DNA from: Agromyces mariniharenae
Lineage (GTDB): Bacteria; Actinomycetota; Actinomycetes; Actinomycetales; Microbacteriaceae
DNA length: 64,000 nucleotides
Reading direction: 5' to 3'
Assembly: GCF_008122505.1 (NCBI RefSeq)
Contig: NZ_VSSB01000001.1
Span: 2,526,891 to 2,590,890, forward strand
Shown: in pieces, positions 23,740 to 32,155 of the stretch
How positions within the stretch are numbered: the first letter of the stretch is position 1
Layout of the letters: the number at the start of each line of letters is the position of its first letter
The notes under the pieces: generated by a model
The model's input: only the letters and a program-made list of their open reading frames with translations
The model's database searches: none
What the model was told of the DNA's origin: nothing
Position numbers and translations under genes: made by a program

Positions 23740-25386
23740 ATGACGCACTCCCAGTCCACGCCCGCCGACCAACCCGCCGCAGCGCTCGGCCGCCGCGGCT
23801 TCCTCACGCTCGCGGTCGCGGGCGTCGCGGCATCCGCCTTCACCGTCACGATCGGCGGCCTCGCGCCGGCGCCGGCGCACGCGAATGCCTTCGGAGCGAC
23901 GGCCGGCGCGACCGCGGCCGCCGTGGCCCCGCGCAAACGCGAGCTGCGCGCGATGTGGATCTCGTCGGTCGTGAACATCGACTGGCCGAGCCGCACGGGC
24001 CTCAGCGCCGACGCGCAGCGCGCCGAGTTCCTGCACTGGCTCGACGTGGCCGAGCAGTTCCGGCTCAATGCGGTCTTCGTGCAGGTGCGGCCCACCGCCG
24101 ACGCCTTCTGGCCGAGCCCGCTCGAGCCGTGGTCGCAGTACCTCACGGGCGTGCAGGGACAGGACCCGGGCTACGACCCGCTCGCGTTCATCGTCGAGGA
24201 GGCGCACGCCCGCAACCTCGAGCTGCACGCCTGGTACAACCCCTACCGCGTGTCGATGCAGGCCGATCCGGCCCAGCTCGTGCCCGAGCACCCCGCGCGC
24301 GTGCACCCCGAGTGGGTCTGGGCCTACGGCGGCAAGCTCTACTTCGACCCGGGCCTGCCCGAGGTGCAGGAGCATATCCAGCAGGCGATCCTGCACTCGG
24401 TCGAGCACTACGACCTCGACGGCGTGCACTTCGACGACTACTTCTACCCGTACCCGGTGGCCGGCCAGGTGATCCCGGATGCCGCGACCTACGCCGCGCA
24501 CGGCGCCGGCTTCGCCGACGTCGCCGACTGGCGCCGCCACAACGTCGACACGTTCGTGCGGTCGATCTCCGAGCGCATCAAGGCGCTGAAGCCGTGGGTG
24601 AAGTTCGGGATCAGCCCGTTCGGCATCTGGCGCAACCGCGCGACCGACCCGCTCGGCTCCGAGACGGGCGGCTCGCAGTCGTACGACCTGCAGTTCGCCG
24701 ACACCCGCAAGTGGGTGCTCGAGGGCTGGCTCGACTACATCAACCCGCAGGTGTACTGGCAGATCGGGCTCGCGGTGGCCGACTACGCGAAGCTCGTGCC
24801 GTGGTGGGCCGACGTGGCCGCGGCATCCGGCACGCACCTCTACATCGGCGAGGCGCTGTACAAGGTGACCTCGGGCGTCTTCACCGACCCGGCCGAGCTG
24901 TCGAACCACCTCACGATGGACCGCGGCATCGACGCGGCCGGAACGCCCGTGCACGGCAACGTCTACTTCTCGGCCAAGCACGTGCCCGCCGACCCCCAGG
25001 GCTCCATGTCGCGGGTCGTCGCCGACCACTACGCGCATCCTGCGATCGTGCCGGCCATGGAGTGGCTGCCGGCCGCCGACGTGCGCACCCCGGTGCTCGC
25101 GCGGGTCGGGCGCACCGACGGCGGCGTCGAGCTGCAGTGGTCGGATGCCGCGCCGCCGAGCAGCCGTGCGACTTCGTTCGCCGTCTACCGCGTCGACGGC
25201 GCGGCCGACGCCATCGACGTCGAGGACGCCGCGAACCTCGTGGCGACCGTGCGGGGTCAGGCCGGCGTGGTGCAGGCCTGGACCGACGCGTCGGCCGAGG
25301 CCGGACGCGAGTACGCCTACGCGGTCACGGCCCTCGACCGGGTCTGGAACGAGAGCGCACCGAGCGCGGTGCGCGCCGTCGGCTGA
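23740..25386 (+). CDS. Secreted GHL10-type glycoside hydrolase
   Basis: A 548-residue protein. An RRGFLTLAVAG leader (~18-28) with a hydrophobic core and AHA cleavage site suggests Tat or Sec export. The GHL10/DUF187 catalytic barrel starts at RELRAMWISSVVNIDWP (~67) and includes NAVFVQVRPTADAFWPS, HAWYNPYRVSM, LDGVHFDDYFYPYP, FGISPFGIWRN and YINPQVYWQIG. A fibronectin-III-like domain closes the protein (~450-548). It probably cleaves a glycan in the wall or environment; the substrate is unknown. The first codon follows an excellent GGAGG. Confidence 0.93.
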   Translation: MTHSQSTPADQPAAALGRRGFLTLAVAGVAASAFTVTIGGLAPAPAHANAFGATAGATAAAVAPRKRELRAMWISSVVNIDWPSRTGLSADAQRAEFLHWLDVAEQFRLNAVFVQVRPTADAFWPSPLEPWSQYLTGVQGQDPGYDPLAFIVEEAHARNLELHAWYNPYRVSMQADPAQLVPEHPARVHPEWVWAYGGKLYFDPGLPEVQEHIQQAILHSVEHYDLDGVHFDDYFYPYPVAGQVIPDAATYAAHGAGFADVADWRRHNVDTFVRSISERIKALKPWVKFGISPFGIWRNRATDPLGSETGGSQSYDLQFADTRKWVLEGWLDYINPQVYWQIGLAVADYAKLVPWWADVAAASGTHLYIGEALYKVTSGVFTDPAELSNHLTMDRGIDAAGTPVHGNVYFSAKHVPADPQGSMSRVVADHYAHPAIVPAMEWLPAADVRTPVLARVGRTDGGVELQWSDAAPPSSRATSFAVYRVDGAADAIDVEDAANLVATVRGQAGVVQAWTDASAEAGREYAYAVTALDRVWNESAPSAVRAVG

Positions 25387-25391
25387 CCGGC

Positions 25392-25453
25392 GGAATCCCG
25401 ATCGTGCGCTGGAATCCCGCACGTACGGGATTCCAACGGCGCAACGGGATTCC
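25392..25453. repeat. Nested GGAATCCCG palindrome between convergent genes
   Basis: The 9-mer GGAATCCCG occurs at 25392-25400 and 25411-25419, and in inverse (CGGGATTCC) at 25426-25434 and 25445-25453. The inner pair forms a perfect 10-bp stem (25410-25419 with 25426-25435) around CACGTA, and the outer pair encloses it. It lies between the convergent GHL10 and spermidine-synthase-like genes, so it may end both transcripts. Confidence 0.85.
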
Positions 25454-25512
25454 CGCGCGGTCGGGGCCGTCGGCGCGGCGCTGCGCGGCGTCGGCGCGTC
25501 GCGGCGCCGCGG

Positions 25513-26382
25513 TCAGCGACCCGGCTTCGACAGGAAGACCGAACGCGCCGGCGGCGGCGACGGCACCGCCGTGGCATCCGTCACCACCGGGGCGCCGGCG
25601 ATGAACCGGCGGAGCTCGTCGCCGTCGACGAGCTTCGCCGGGGCCGGGTCGCTCGCGAGCCGACGCGGCAGGCCCGCGAACGGCAGCTCGTCGGCCGACG
25701 CGTACATCACGACGTTGCCGAACCGCCGGCCCTTCAGCATCGCCGTGTCGGCCGCGATGGCGACGTGCGCGAACACGTGCGCGAGCGTCGCCGCCTGCGA
25801 GCGGGCGAACGCGAGCCCGGCGCCGTCGGCGACGTTCACCGCGACGATGCCGCCCGGCGCGAGCCGCGGCACGAGCAGTCCGTAGAACTCCGCGCTCGTC
25901 ACGTGCGCCGGGGTCCGTGCGCCCGAGAAGATGTCGACCACCGCGAGGTCGACCGCGCCGTCGAGCCCGGCGGGCAGCTTCTGCAGCACCTCGCGTGCGT
26001 CGCCGTGCCGGATGCGCACCTGCGCGCCGCGGGGGAGCGGCAGGTGCTCGCGCACGAACTCGACGAGGTCGCTCTCGAGTTCGACGACCTGCTGCCGGGA
26101 GCCGGGACGGGTCGCCGCGATGTAGCGGGGCAGCGTGAGCGCGCCGCCGCCGAGGTGCAGCGCCGTGACGGCCTCGCCCTCGGGGCGCACGAGGTCGGCG
26201 GCGTGGCCGATGCGCCGCACGTACTCGAAGCCGAGCCAGTCGGGCCGGTCGAGCTCGACGTGCGACTGCGGGGTGCCGTCGACGAAGAGGGTCCACGACC
26301 CGGGCGCGCTGCGCGACTCCTCGAGGCGGGCGACGTGGCCGCTCACGGCGAGGCGGCGTTCGAGGTCGGGCACGGATGCCAC
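25513..26382 (-). CDS. Spermidine-synthase-fold protein
   Basis: A 289-residue protein with a Rossmann methyltransferase core: FEYVRRIGHAADLV, ALHLGGGALTLPRYIAATRP, VRIRHGDAREVL, LAVVDIFSGARTP and GGIVAVNVADGAG. It resembles spermidine synthases, but the GGGDG motif is altered to GGGALT, so amine transfer is unlikely. GTG codons at 26382 and 26373 both fit the start; an ATG at 26421 is less likely. It is the first of two related proteins in tandem. Confidence 0.82.
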   Translation of the reverse strand: MASVPDLERRLAVSGHVARLEESRSAPGSWTLFVDGTPQSHVELDRPDWLGFEYVRRIGHAADLVRPEGEAVTALHLGGGALTLPRYIAATRPGSRQQVVELESDLVEFVREHLPLPRGAQVRIRHGDAREVLQKLPAGLDGAVDLAVVDIFSGARTPAHVTSAEFYGLLVPRLAPGGIVAVNVADGAGLAFARSQAATLAHVFAHVAIAADTAMLKGRRFGNVVMYASADELPFAGLPRRLASDPAPAKLVDGDELRRFIAGAPVVTDATAVPSPPPARSVFLSKPGR

Positions 26383-26451
26383 GCTACCCGCCCGGTGCCC
26401 GACCGGAAGCGCGAGCGGCATCCGCTCGAGTCCGTGCGCGACCGTCGCCGC

Positions 26452-27213
26452 TCAGCAGGCGCCCCAGAGCGCGGCGTCGAGCCGGTGCCCCGTGAGCACC
26501 TCGCCGGGGAACGGACCGCCCAGCGCCAGCCGGTCCTCGAGGCCGGGCGGCAGCCCGTCGGGCGCCGCGACGAGGATCGCGTTCCCCTCCTCCGCGCCCG
26601 AGAGCACGGTGGGGTCGCCCGCGACGAGCAGGTCGGCGCCGGGGTCGGCCCGTGCCAGCGCCCGGGTCTGCGCGCGCAGGCGGGCGAGTCCGGCGGCGTC
26701 GGCCACGTTCACGGCCAGCAGCCCACCGGCCGACAGCAGCGCGAGGCATCCGCCCATGAAGGCCGGTTCGTCGACGAAGGCCGGGGCGTCGAGCCCCGAG
26801 TAGAGGTCGACGACGACCGCGTCGAACGGGCGGGCGGCCGCGAGCGCCGAGAGCATGTCGCGGGCATCGGCGACGAGCACGGCGATGTCGGCGTCGGCGG
26901 GCAGCGGCAGCCGGTCGGCCACCAGGTCGACGAGCTCGGCGTCGTGCTCGATGACGACCTGCGTGGAGCCGGGCCGGGTCGCGGCGACGTAGCGGGGGAG
27001 GGTGAACGCGCCGCCGCCGAGGTGCAGCGCCCGGATGGGCTCGCCCGGCGTGCGCACCGCGTCGAGCACGTGGCCGATGCGGCGCACGTACTCGAAGAAC
27101 AGGCGGGTCGGATCGTCGGGATCGACGTGCGACTGCGCGGTGCCGTCGACGAGCAGCGTCATCCCGGTGGGGGAGAACACGTCGGCCTCGAACTCGATGC
27201 GCGGTGGCGCCAT
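26452..27213 (-). CDS. Spermidine-synthase-fold protein, paralog
   Basis: A 253-residue paralog of the preceding protein. It shares FEYVRRIGH, RALHLGGGAFTLPRY, VAATRPGS, VVVDLYSGLDAP and LLAVNVADAAGLA, so local duplication is likely. The polyamine-synthase Gly-Asp motif is again replaced. The ATG at 27213 is clear. It is divergent from the truncated-hemoglobin gene, and the shared intergenic region carries a TGAGCAA palindrome. Confidence 0.85.
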   Translation of the reverse strand: MAPPRIEFEADVFSPTGMTLLVDGTAQSHVDPDDPTRLFFEYVRRIGHVLDAVRTPGEPIRALHLGGGAFTLPRYVAATRPGSTQVVIEHDAELVDLVADRLPLPADADIAVLVADARDMLSALAAARPFDAVVVDLYSGLDAPAFVDEPAFMGGCLALLSAGGLLAVNVADAAGLARLRAQTRALARADPGADLLVAGDPTVLSGAEEGNAILVAAPDGLPPGLEDRLALGGPFPGEVLTGHRLDAALWGAC

Positions 27214-27251
27214 GCCTGCATCGTGCCACGATCCGACGGCGATGCGCCGGG

Positions 27252-27268
27252 TGAGCAATCGTTGCTCA
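27252..27268. promoter_or_regulatory. TGAGCAA palindrome (candidate operator)
   Basis: TGAGCAA (27252-27258), a 3-base spacer TCG, and TTGCTCA (27262-27268) form a perfect 7-bp dyad. It sits in the divergent region between the spermidine-synthase-like gene and the truncated hemoglobin. The same half-site is repeated five times upstream of the LuxR regulator at 30458-30552. Confidence 0.55.
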
Positions 27269-27324
27269 TGCGCGCGGGCCGGGAATGCCCGACACTGGGA
27301 CGCACGACACGACGAGGAGGCGGC

Positions 27325-27681
27325 ATGGCCGAGGTCTACGAGCAGCTCGGCGGCCCCGACGGGGTGCGCACGGCCGTCACGGTGTTCTACAACCGCATCA
27401 CCGCCGACGAGCAGCTGGGCCGCTGGTTCGAGGGCATCGACCTCGACCGCCTCAAGGCACACCAGCGTGCGTTCCTCACGGCCGCGTTCGGCGGACCGCA
27501 GGTCTTCTCGGGCCGGAGCCTGCGTGACGCGCACGCCGACCTCGCGATCACGGATGCCGCGTTCGACACGATGGTGTCGACCCTGCTCACGAGCCTCGCC
27601 GACCTCGGCGTGCCGAAGGAGGCCGTGACGGCGGTCGGCGAGCGGCTCGAGGGGGCGCGGGCGGAGGTCGTCACCGCCTGA
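27325..27681 (+). CDS. Truncated hemoglobin (2/2 fold)
   Basis: A 118-residue truncated globin: YEQLGGPDGVRTAVTVFYNRI at the N-terminus (two segments), Tyr22 at the B10 position, HQRAFLTAAFGGP (~46-58) and proximal His70 in LRDAHADLAITD. It fits group I (trHbN) length and motifs. Such proteins bind O2 and NO, and often detoxify NO. A GAGGAGG ribosome binding site precedes the start. It is adjacent to the stop of a LuxR gene on the opposite strand. Confidence 0.93.
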   Translation: MAEVYEQLGGPDGVRTAVTVFYNRITADEQLGRWFEGIDLDRLKAHQRAFLTAAFGGPQVFSGRSLRDAHADLAITDAAFDTMVSTLLTSLADLGVPKEAVTAVGERLEGARAEVVTA

Positions 27682-27696
27682 GCGCGTGCAGGCCGC

Positions 27697-30366
27697 TCAG
27701 GCCCGCAGTTCGTGACGCCCGCGGATGCCGAGCTTCGCGTACGTCGACTGCAGGTGGTTGTTCACGGTGCGTGGCGAGAGGAAGAGGCGCGTCGCGATCT
27801 CGTTCGAGCTGAGCCCCTGCGCTGCGAGCGACGCGATCTCGCGCTCGCGCGGCGTGAGCGGCTCAGCACCGTCGGAGAACCGCAGCAGCGGCGTTCGTGC
27901 GCCCTCGCACGCGGCGGCGAGCGACGCCGCGCGCTGCAGGTCGGCGGTCGCCTCGCGTCCGTGGCCCGCCGCCCGAGCCGGCTGCCCGGCCGACGCGTAC
28001 GCCTCGGCCGCGTAGAGCAGGTGCCCGATCGACTCCCACTCGGCACCCACCGCCCGCAGCCCGGCCGCGTCGGCGGCCGCCTCCGCCGTGGCGTGCGCGA
28101 GCCGACGGCGCACGGCCGGCGAATCGGATGCCGCAGCGAGCCGCGCCAGTCGCTCCGCCGCCGTGCGTGCGTGGGCGCGCGATCCGAACCGCACGAGGTG
28201 GTGCAGCAGGCCCGCCGCCACGCTCACGGCGCCGCGCTGCTCGATCACGTCGACGCGCGCGAGGATCGTGGCGGCCGCGGCATCCGGGCGCCCCTCGCCC
28301 ACGGCGATCCAGGCGTCGGCGAGCGCGGTGACCGAGTTGTCCTCGTCGAGACCCTCGATGACCTGCGCGCGCAGCTCGCGTGCTCGCGCGACGTCGCCCT
28401 GCTCGGCCGCGACGATCGCGAGGAAGCAGCGCGCGAACTCGCGCAGCGACTTCGGCCCGTGCAGCTCGGCGCCGCCGACCGTGTCGCGGAACCATCGCGC
28501 GGCCGCGTCGAGGCGTCCGAGCTGCCAGAGGATGCGGCCCATCATGAACTCGTCGAGCCGCGCCGTGAGGGCGTCGTCGTGCCGGATCGCGTCGTGCAGC
28601 GACTCGATGACCGTCGCCCGGGCGTCGTCGAGCCGGTCGGCCGCGATGAGCACGTGCGCGAGCGCGAGCTCGGCGCGCCGAGGCACGAGGACCGACTGGT
28701 CGCCCTTCGCGAAGCGCACGGCGCGCTCGGCCGCCGCGATCGCCTCGGCGTCGCGTCCGAGCGTCACGAGCGGCATCGCACGCGACAGGTCGAGCACGGC
28801 CTGCTCGAACGTGCTGTCGCCCGCGACCGCTGCCGCGGACTCGACGTGGGCGAGCGCGTCGTGCGCGTACTCGAGGTTGACGAGGAGCACCGCCTTGCTG
28901 AGCGCGATCGTCGCCGACTGCCCGGGGAGCGCGTCCTCGAGCGACTCGAGCAGCTCGAGTCCGCGGGCGCTGCCGAGCGGGTCGCCGCCGAACACGTCGG
29001 CGCGGGCCGCGCCGATCGCGGCCAGCAGCTCCGGCGGATCGCCGTCGGCCACCGCCCGCTCCTCGGCGCGCGCGAGCACGGCGAGCGCGTCCTCGGCCCG
29101 GCCGAGCGACCAGAGCAGCTCGCCGTGCAGCAGGAGGGCCGCCGCGTCGTCGGCACCGGCGGCCACGGCCGCCGCGGCGAGGCGCTCTGCGGTGCGGCGA
29201 TCGTGGGCCAGCCGGGCGAGCGACGCCGAACGGGCGAGCACGCCGGCGTCGGACGGACGGCCGGCGTCGAGCCGCCAGATCGCCACCCGGAGCTCGTCGG
29301 CCGGCGTCATCGGCCGGGCGGCGATGAGGTCGGCCTGCTCGAGGAGGAGCGAGACGGAACGGAGCCGCGGAATGCTGTCGCGCACGGCAGCGGCGTAGTG
29401 CGGGTGCGCCAGTCCCACCCGCATCCGCGCACCGGACTCGTCGACGCGGATGAGGCCGCGCATCTCGAGCCGGGCGAGCGCCTCGGGCGCACCCGGCCGG
29501 CCGAACTCGTCGAACGCCAGCGGCTCGCAGAGGGCGAGGCGCTCGACCGTGTCGCGCTCGTCGTCGCCGAGCACGCGCAGCCGGGCGCGGATGAGGTCGC
29601 GGAGGGCGGGCGTGCCGACGGGCTCGCCGACGAGCTGCCAGAGTCCGTGGGCCGAGACGAGGGAACCGGCGTCGGCCGCACCGATCGCGAGCTCGCGGAG
29701 GAAGAGGGGATTGCCATGCGAGACCGCGTGCAGCTCGACGGCGTCGCGATGCGCGATCGGCCCCCCGAGCACGCGCGTGAGCAGTTCGCTGACCTCGTCG
29801 ACGTCGAGCGGCGCGATGTCGAGGCGCACCGCGTCGCCGGCGGCGGCGACTGGGAGGAGCCCCTCGGGCACCGGATCGGACTCGCGCACGGTGCCGATGA
29901 GGCGCAGCACGCCCGACTCCACGAGCTGGGCGATGAGCGCGACCGAGACCGAGTCGACCGCGGAGACGTCGTCGACCGCGAGGATGGTGCGCCGTCCGGC
30001 CGCGACCTCGCGAACGGCGGCGCTCGCCGCGGCGTAGAGCGCGATCGGGTCGCCCGCCGCCGTCACCATCGCGACCGGGTCTCCTGCGAGCACCGGCGCG
30101 AGGGCGCCGAGGGGCACCGCGCTGAGGGCCGTGTTGCCGCTCGCCGTGAGCACGCACCAGTCGTCGTCGCCGAGGCGCTCGGTCACAGCCTGCATCACGC
30201 GGGTCTTGCCGATGCCCGAGGGGCCGTAGAGCAGCACCGTCCGTGCCGTGGCCGCGAGCGCGGCGACGCCGCGACCGACGAGCGAGTCCCGGCCGACCAG
30301 CGGCCACGCCTCGTCCAGCCCGCGCGGCGCGCCCCCCGACTCACCAGGTTCCACCGACACCCTCAC
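27697..30366 (-). CDS. Large ATP-binding LuxR-family regulator
   Basis: An 889-residue regulator of the LAL/MalT-like type. An N-terminal AAA/STAND ATPase has Walker A GPSGIGKT (~48-55) and a Walker B-like segment ILAVDDVSAVD. A long helical TPR-like middle (~320-820) follows. The C-terminus is a LuxR HTH (~836-889): LTPREREIASLAAQGLSSNE, then IATRLFLSPRTVNNHLQSTY. GTG 30366 is used; in-frame GTGs at 30360 and 30354 are alternatives. Beyond its start lies an array of TGAGCAAY repeats, so autoregulation is likely. Confidence 0.93.
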   Translation of the reverse strand: MRVSVEPGESGGAPRGLDEAWPLVGRDSLVGRGVAALAATARTVLLYGPSGIGKTRVMQAVTERLGDDDWCVLTASGNTALSAVPLGALAPVLAGDPVAMVTAAGDPIALYAAASAAVREVAAGRRTILAVDDVSAVDSVSVALIAQLVESGVLRLIGTVRESDPVPEGLLPVAAAGDAVRLDIAPLDVDEVSELLTRVLGGPIAHRDAVELHAVSHGNPLFLRELAIGAADAGSLVSAHGLWQLVGEPVGTPALRDLIRARLRVLGDDERDTVERLALCEPLAFDEFGRPGAPEALARLEMRGLIRVDESGARMRVGLAHPHYAAAVRDSIPRLRSVSLLLEQADLIAARPMTPADELRVAIWRLDAGRPSDAGVLARSASLARLAHDRRTAERLAAAAVAAGADDAAALLLHGELLWSLGRAEDALAVLARAEERAVADGDPPELLAAIGAARADVFGGDPLGSARGLELLESLEDALPGQSATIALSKAVLLVNLEYAHDALAHVESAAAVAGDSTFEQAVLDLSRAMPLVTLGRDAEAIAAAERAVRFAKGDQSVLVPRRAELALAHVLIAADRLDDARATVIESLHDAIRHDDALTARLDEFMMGRILWQLGRLDAAARWFRDTVGGAELHGPKSLREFARCFLAIVAAEQGDVARARELRAQVIEGLDEDNSVTALADAWIAVGEGRPDAAAATILARVDVIEQRGAVSVAAGLLHHLVRFGSRAHARTAAERLARLAAASDSPAVRRRLAHATAEAAADAAGLRAVGAEWESIGHLLYAAEAYASAGQPARAAGHGREATADLQRAASLAAACEGARTPLLRFSDGAEPLTPREREIASLAAQGLSSNEIATRLFLSPRTVNNHLQSTYAKLGIRGRHELRA

Positions 30367-30457
30367 CCTCGGTTCCCGGCGACGCCGGTGGACTCACTGT
30401 ACGACCTCGCCCCTCGCCGGAGCAGGGCGCCGCTGTCCCCCGAACAGGTGGCCCAGG

Positions 30458-30552
30458 TGAGCAACGGAGGCACCTCCCTGAGCAATCGCCGCCGCCGCAT
30501 GAGCAACGGATGCCGCGACGTGAGCAACCACCTCCTGATGCGAATGAGCAGC
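30458..30552. promoter_or_regulatory. Five TGAGCAAY repeats at 21-24 bp spacing
   Basis: Direct repeats start at 30458 (TGAGCAAC), 30479 (TGAGCAAT), 30500 (TGAGCAAC), 30521 (TGAGCAAC) and 30545 (TGAGCAGC). Spacings are 21, 21, 21 and 24 bases, so the first four lie on one face of the helix. The array sits in the 294-bp gap between the divergent LuxR regulator and the small three-gene operon. A multi-site activator array for the LuxR protein is the simplest reading. Confidence 0.7.
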
Positions 30553-30660
30553 ACCTGCCCATCCGCGAGCGCACGCCGCCCGGCGAAGCTGATCTGCGGC
30601 AGCCACCGCTGCCCTGCGAGGCCGGAGCCCCGCAGCCCACGACCAGCAGGAGCGACCGAG

Positions 30661-30963
30661 ATGCGACCCACCACCCACGTGCCCGAGTCGGCCAGCGTCG
30701 GGCGTCGGACGCTCACGTCGCGGCTCGCGGCCCTCGGCCTCGCCGGGGCGCTCGCGACCACCGTGGCGCTCGTCGCGGCGCCGGCCGGCGTCTCGGCGAG
30801 CGATCGCGGACCCTCCGGCGAGGCGCGGGTCGCGGCATCCGACCGGCTCGTCGAGCTCGAGGCCTACGTCGAGCGCACGGTCGCCGAGTACGACGTCGCA
30901 CCGGCGCAGGCGCCGGTCGTCGCATCCGCCACCCGGCTCGCCCTCGCCGCGGACCGGCACTGA
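30661..30963 (+). CDS. Small secreted protein of unknown function
   Basis: A 100-residue protein with a Sec signal: a basic N-region (VGRRTLTSRLA), a hydrophobic core (LGLAGALATTVALVAAPAG) and a likely cleavage after VSA. The mature ~55 residues are acidic and helical (ASDRLVELEAYVERTVAEYD). The ribosome binding site AGGAGCGACCGAG precedes the ATG. It is the first gene of a small operon that reads away from the TGAGCAA array, so it is a likely target of the LuxR regulator. Not recognised. Confidence 0.75.
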   Translation: MRPTTHVPESASVGRRTLTSRLAALGLAGALATTVALVAAPAGVSASDRGPSGEARVAASDRLVELEAYVERTVAEYDVAPAQAPVVASATRLALAADRH

Positions 30964-31021
30964 CCCACCACCACACGAAACCGATGCCGGGCGATCCCCG
31001 GCTCGCACCCTCGAGGAGCAG

Positions 31022-31402
31022 ATGATGAACATGTTCAAGCAGTTCGGCGACATGGCCAAGATGGTCCAGGCCGCGCCCGGCCTCATCGACCAGGCCAACG
31101 CCCTCGCCGCCCAGTCCGAGGCGTACCGCGCCCGGATGGACGCGCAGGCGGTGCACGCGATGACCGCGCAACCGGCGCCCGGCAACCTCGAGCCCATCGC
31201 GGGCGTCGACCTCGACCGGTACGCGCGCATCGTCAAGGGCATCGCCGCCTACCAGTACGACGAGGCCAAGCTTCCCGTCGTGGCCGGCATGTTCGGCGTC
31301 GACCCGGCTTCGTGGGCCGAGGCGCAGGCGGGCTGGGGCGCGCGCATCCAAGCCGACCGCGGCGTCGGCCGCACGTTCAACGAGATCTACGCGGTGGTGT
31401 GA
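31022..31402 (+). CDS. Hypothetical protein, operon partner
   Basis: A 126-residue protein, probably cytoplasmic. The N-terminal ~50 residues are Met- and Ala-rich helix (MFKQFGDMAKMVQAAPGLID). The C-terminal half (~57-126) has a compact pattern YARIVKGIAAYQYDEAKLPV and MFGVDPASWAEAQAGWGARI. GAGGAGCAG precedes two possible starts (31022 and 31025). It ends one base before the next start. The family is not recognised. Confidence 0.8.
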   Translation: MMNMFKQFGDMAKMVQAAPGLIDQANALAAQSEAYRARMDAQAVHAMTAQPAPGNLEPIAGVDLDRYARIVKGIAAYQYDEAKLPVVAGMFGVDPASWAEAQAGWGARIQADRGVGRTFNEIYAVV

Positions 31403-31403
31403 G

Positions 31404-31808
31404 ATGGGCTTCCTGAAGGATCTCACGACGCTCACCCGCCAGGCGAACGCGGCATACGACCGGATGGACGTCGGCGCCTCCATGGCCGCCGCGAGCCGTT
31501 CGATGGAGGATGCGAGCCGCGTCCTCGCGGCGACCACGCCGCAGCCCGAGGAGGCGGCGTTCGAGGCCGTGCGCCTGCGCGCCACGGCGAACGTCGTCGA
31601 CGCGCGGCAGCTGCCCATGGTCATCGGCATGAACGTCGTGGTCGAGCTCGACCTCGTCGTGGCGATGCCGAACGGATTCCCGCTGCCCGTGACGCGCACC
31701 GAGCAGGTCGCCCCGCTGCACCTCGCCCGAGTGACGCCCGGCTCCACGGTCGACGTGAGCATGGTGCCCGGCCGGCCGGACACCGTGCGGATCGAGTGGG
31801 GCGCCTGA
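31404..31808 (+). CDS. Hypothetical protein, operon partner
   Basis: A 134-residue protein. The N-terminal ~45 residues are helical (MGFLKDLTTLTRQANAAYD). The C-terminal ~85 residues form beta strands (RLRATANVVDARQLPMVIGM, VVVELDLVVAM, TPGSTVDVSMV), a fold resembling a small beta-sandwich. It begins 2 bases after the preceding stop and ends the three-gene unit. It is followed by a perfect hairpin terminator. Function unknown; a complex with the preceding protein is plausible because they are coupled. Confidence 0.8.
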   Translation: MGFLKDLTTLTRQANAAYDRMDVGASMAAASRSMEDASRVLAATTPQPEEAAFEAVRLRATANVVDARQLPMVIGMNVVVELDLVVAMPNGFPLPVTRTEQVAPLHLARVTPGSTVDVSMVPGRPDTVRIEWGA

Positions 31809-31836
31809 GCACGCCGTCGCACATCCACGCACAGTT

Positions 31837-31870
31837 GACGCCCCGCCGGCACCCTCACCGGCGGGGCGTC
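31837..31870 (+). terminator. Hairpin terminator before rpoB
   Basis: Perfect 13-bp stem (31837-31849 with 31858-31870) with an 8-base loop, 28 bases after the stop of the three-gene operon. It separates that unit from the rpoBC promoter. Confidence 0.85.
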
Positions 31871-31969
31871 GTGGCGTCGACGGGCGTCCGGCGCAGGTGC
31901 GTCGGGCGGGAATCAGCGGGCGCGTCGCGGGGTTATACCGGACATCGGCGGACCAGTCAAGATTTCAAC

Positions 31970-32155
31970 TGGACATGGCGCGTCGCATGACATATAGTTG
32001 TTCTTTGCGCTCCCAGACCTACCCTGCCTTCATATTGCGGTCGGCTTTCGCGTGCCGGGGTTCATGACCTCAGGCAATCGCGACACGTCTCGGGGGTCCT
32101 ACTCTCCGCTACCGACAGTGAACCGGCCCGACGGGGCCGATGGAGGTTAATTCAC
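31970..32155 (+). promoter_or_regulatory. rpoB promoter and 5' leader
   Basis: TGGACA (31970-31975), a 17-base spacer and TATAGT (31993-31998) form a good sigma-70 type promoter. Transcription from about 32005 would give a ~150-base untranslated leader. This ends at GGAGG (32142-32146), nine bases before the TTG start of rpoB. Only scattered short G+C-rich pairings are visible in the leader. No known riboswitch is recognised. Confidence 0.75.

Noticed and set aside
22555..25422. A 955-codon minus-strand open frame opposite pxpB, pxpC and the GHL10 gene
   Set aside because: It has no recognisable domain and lies wholly opposite well-defined enzymes.
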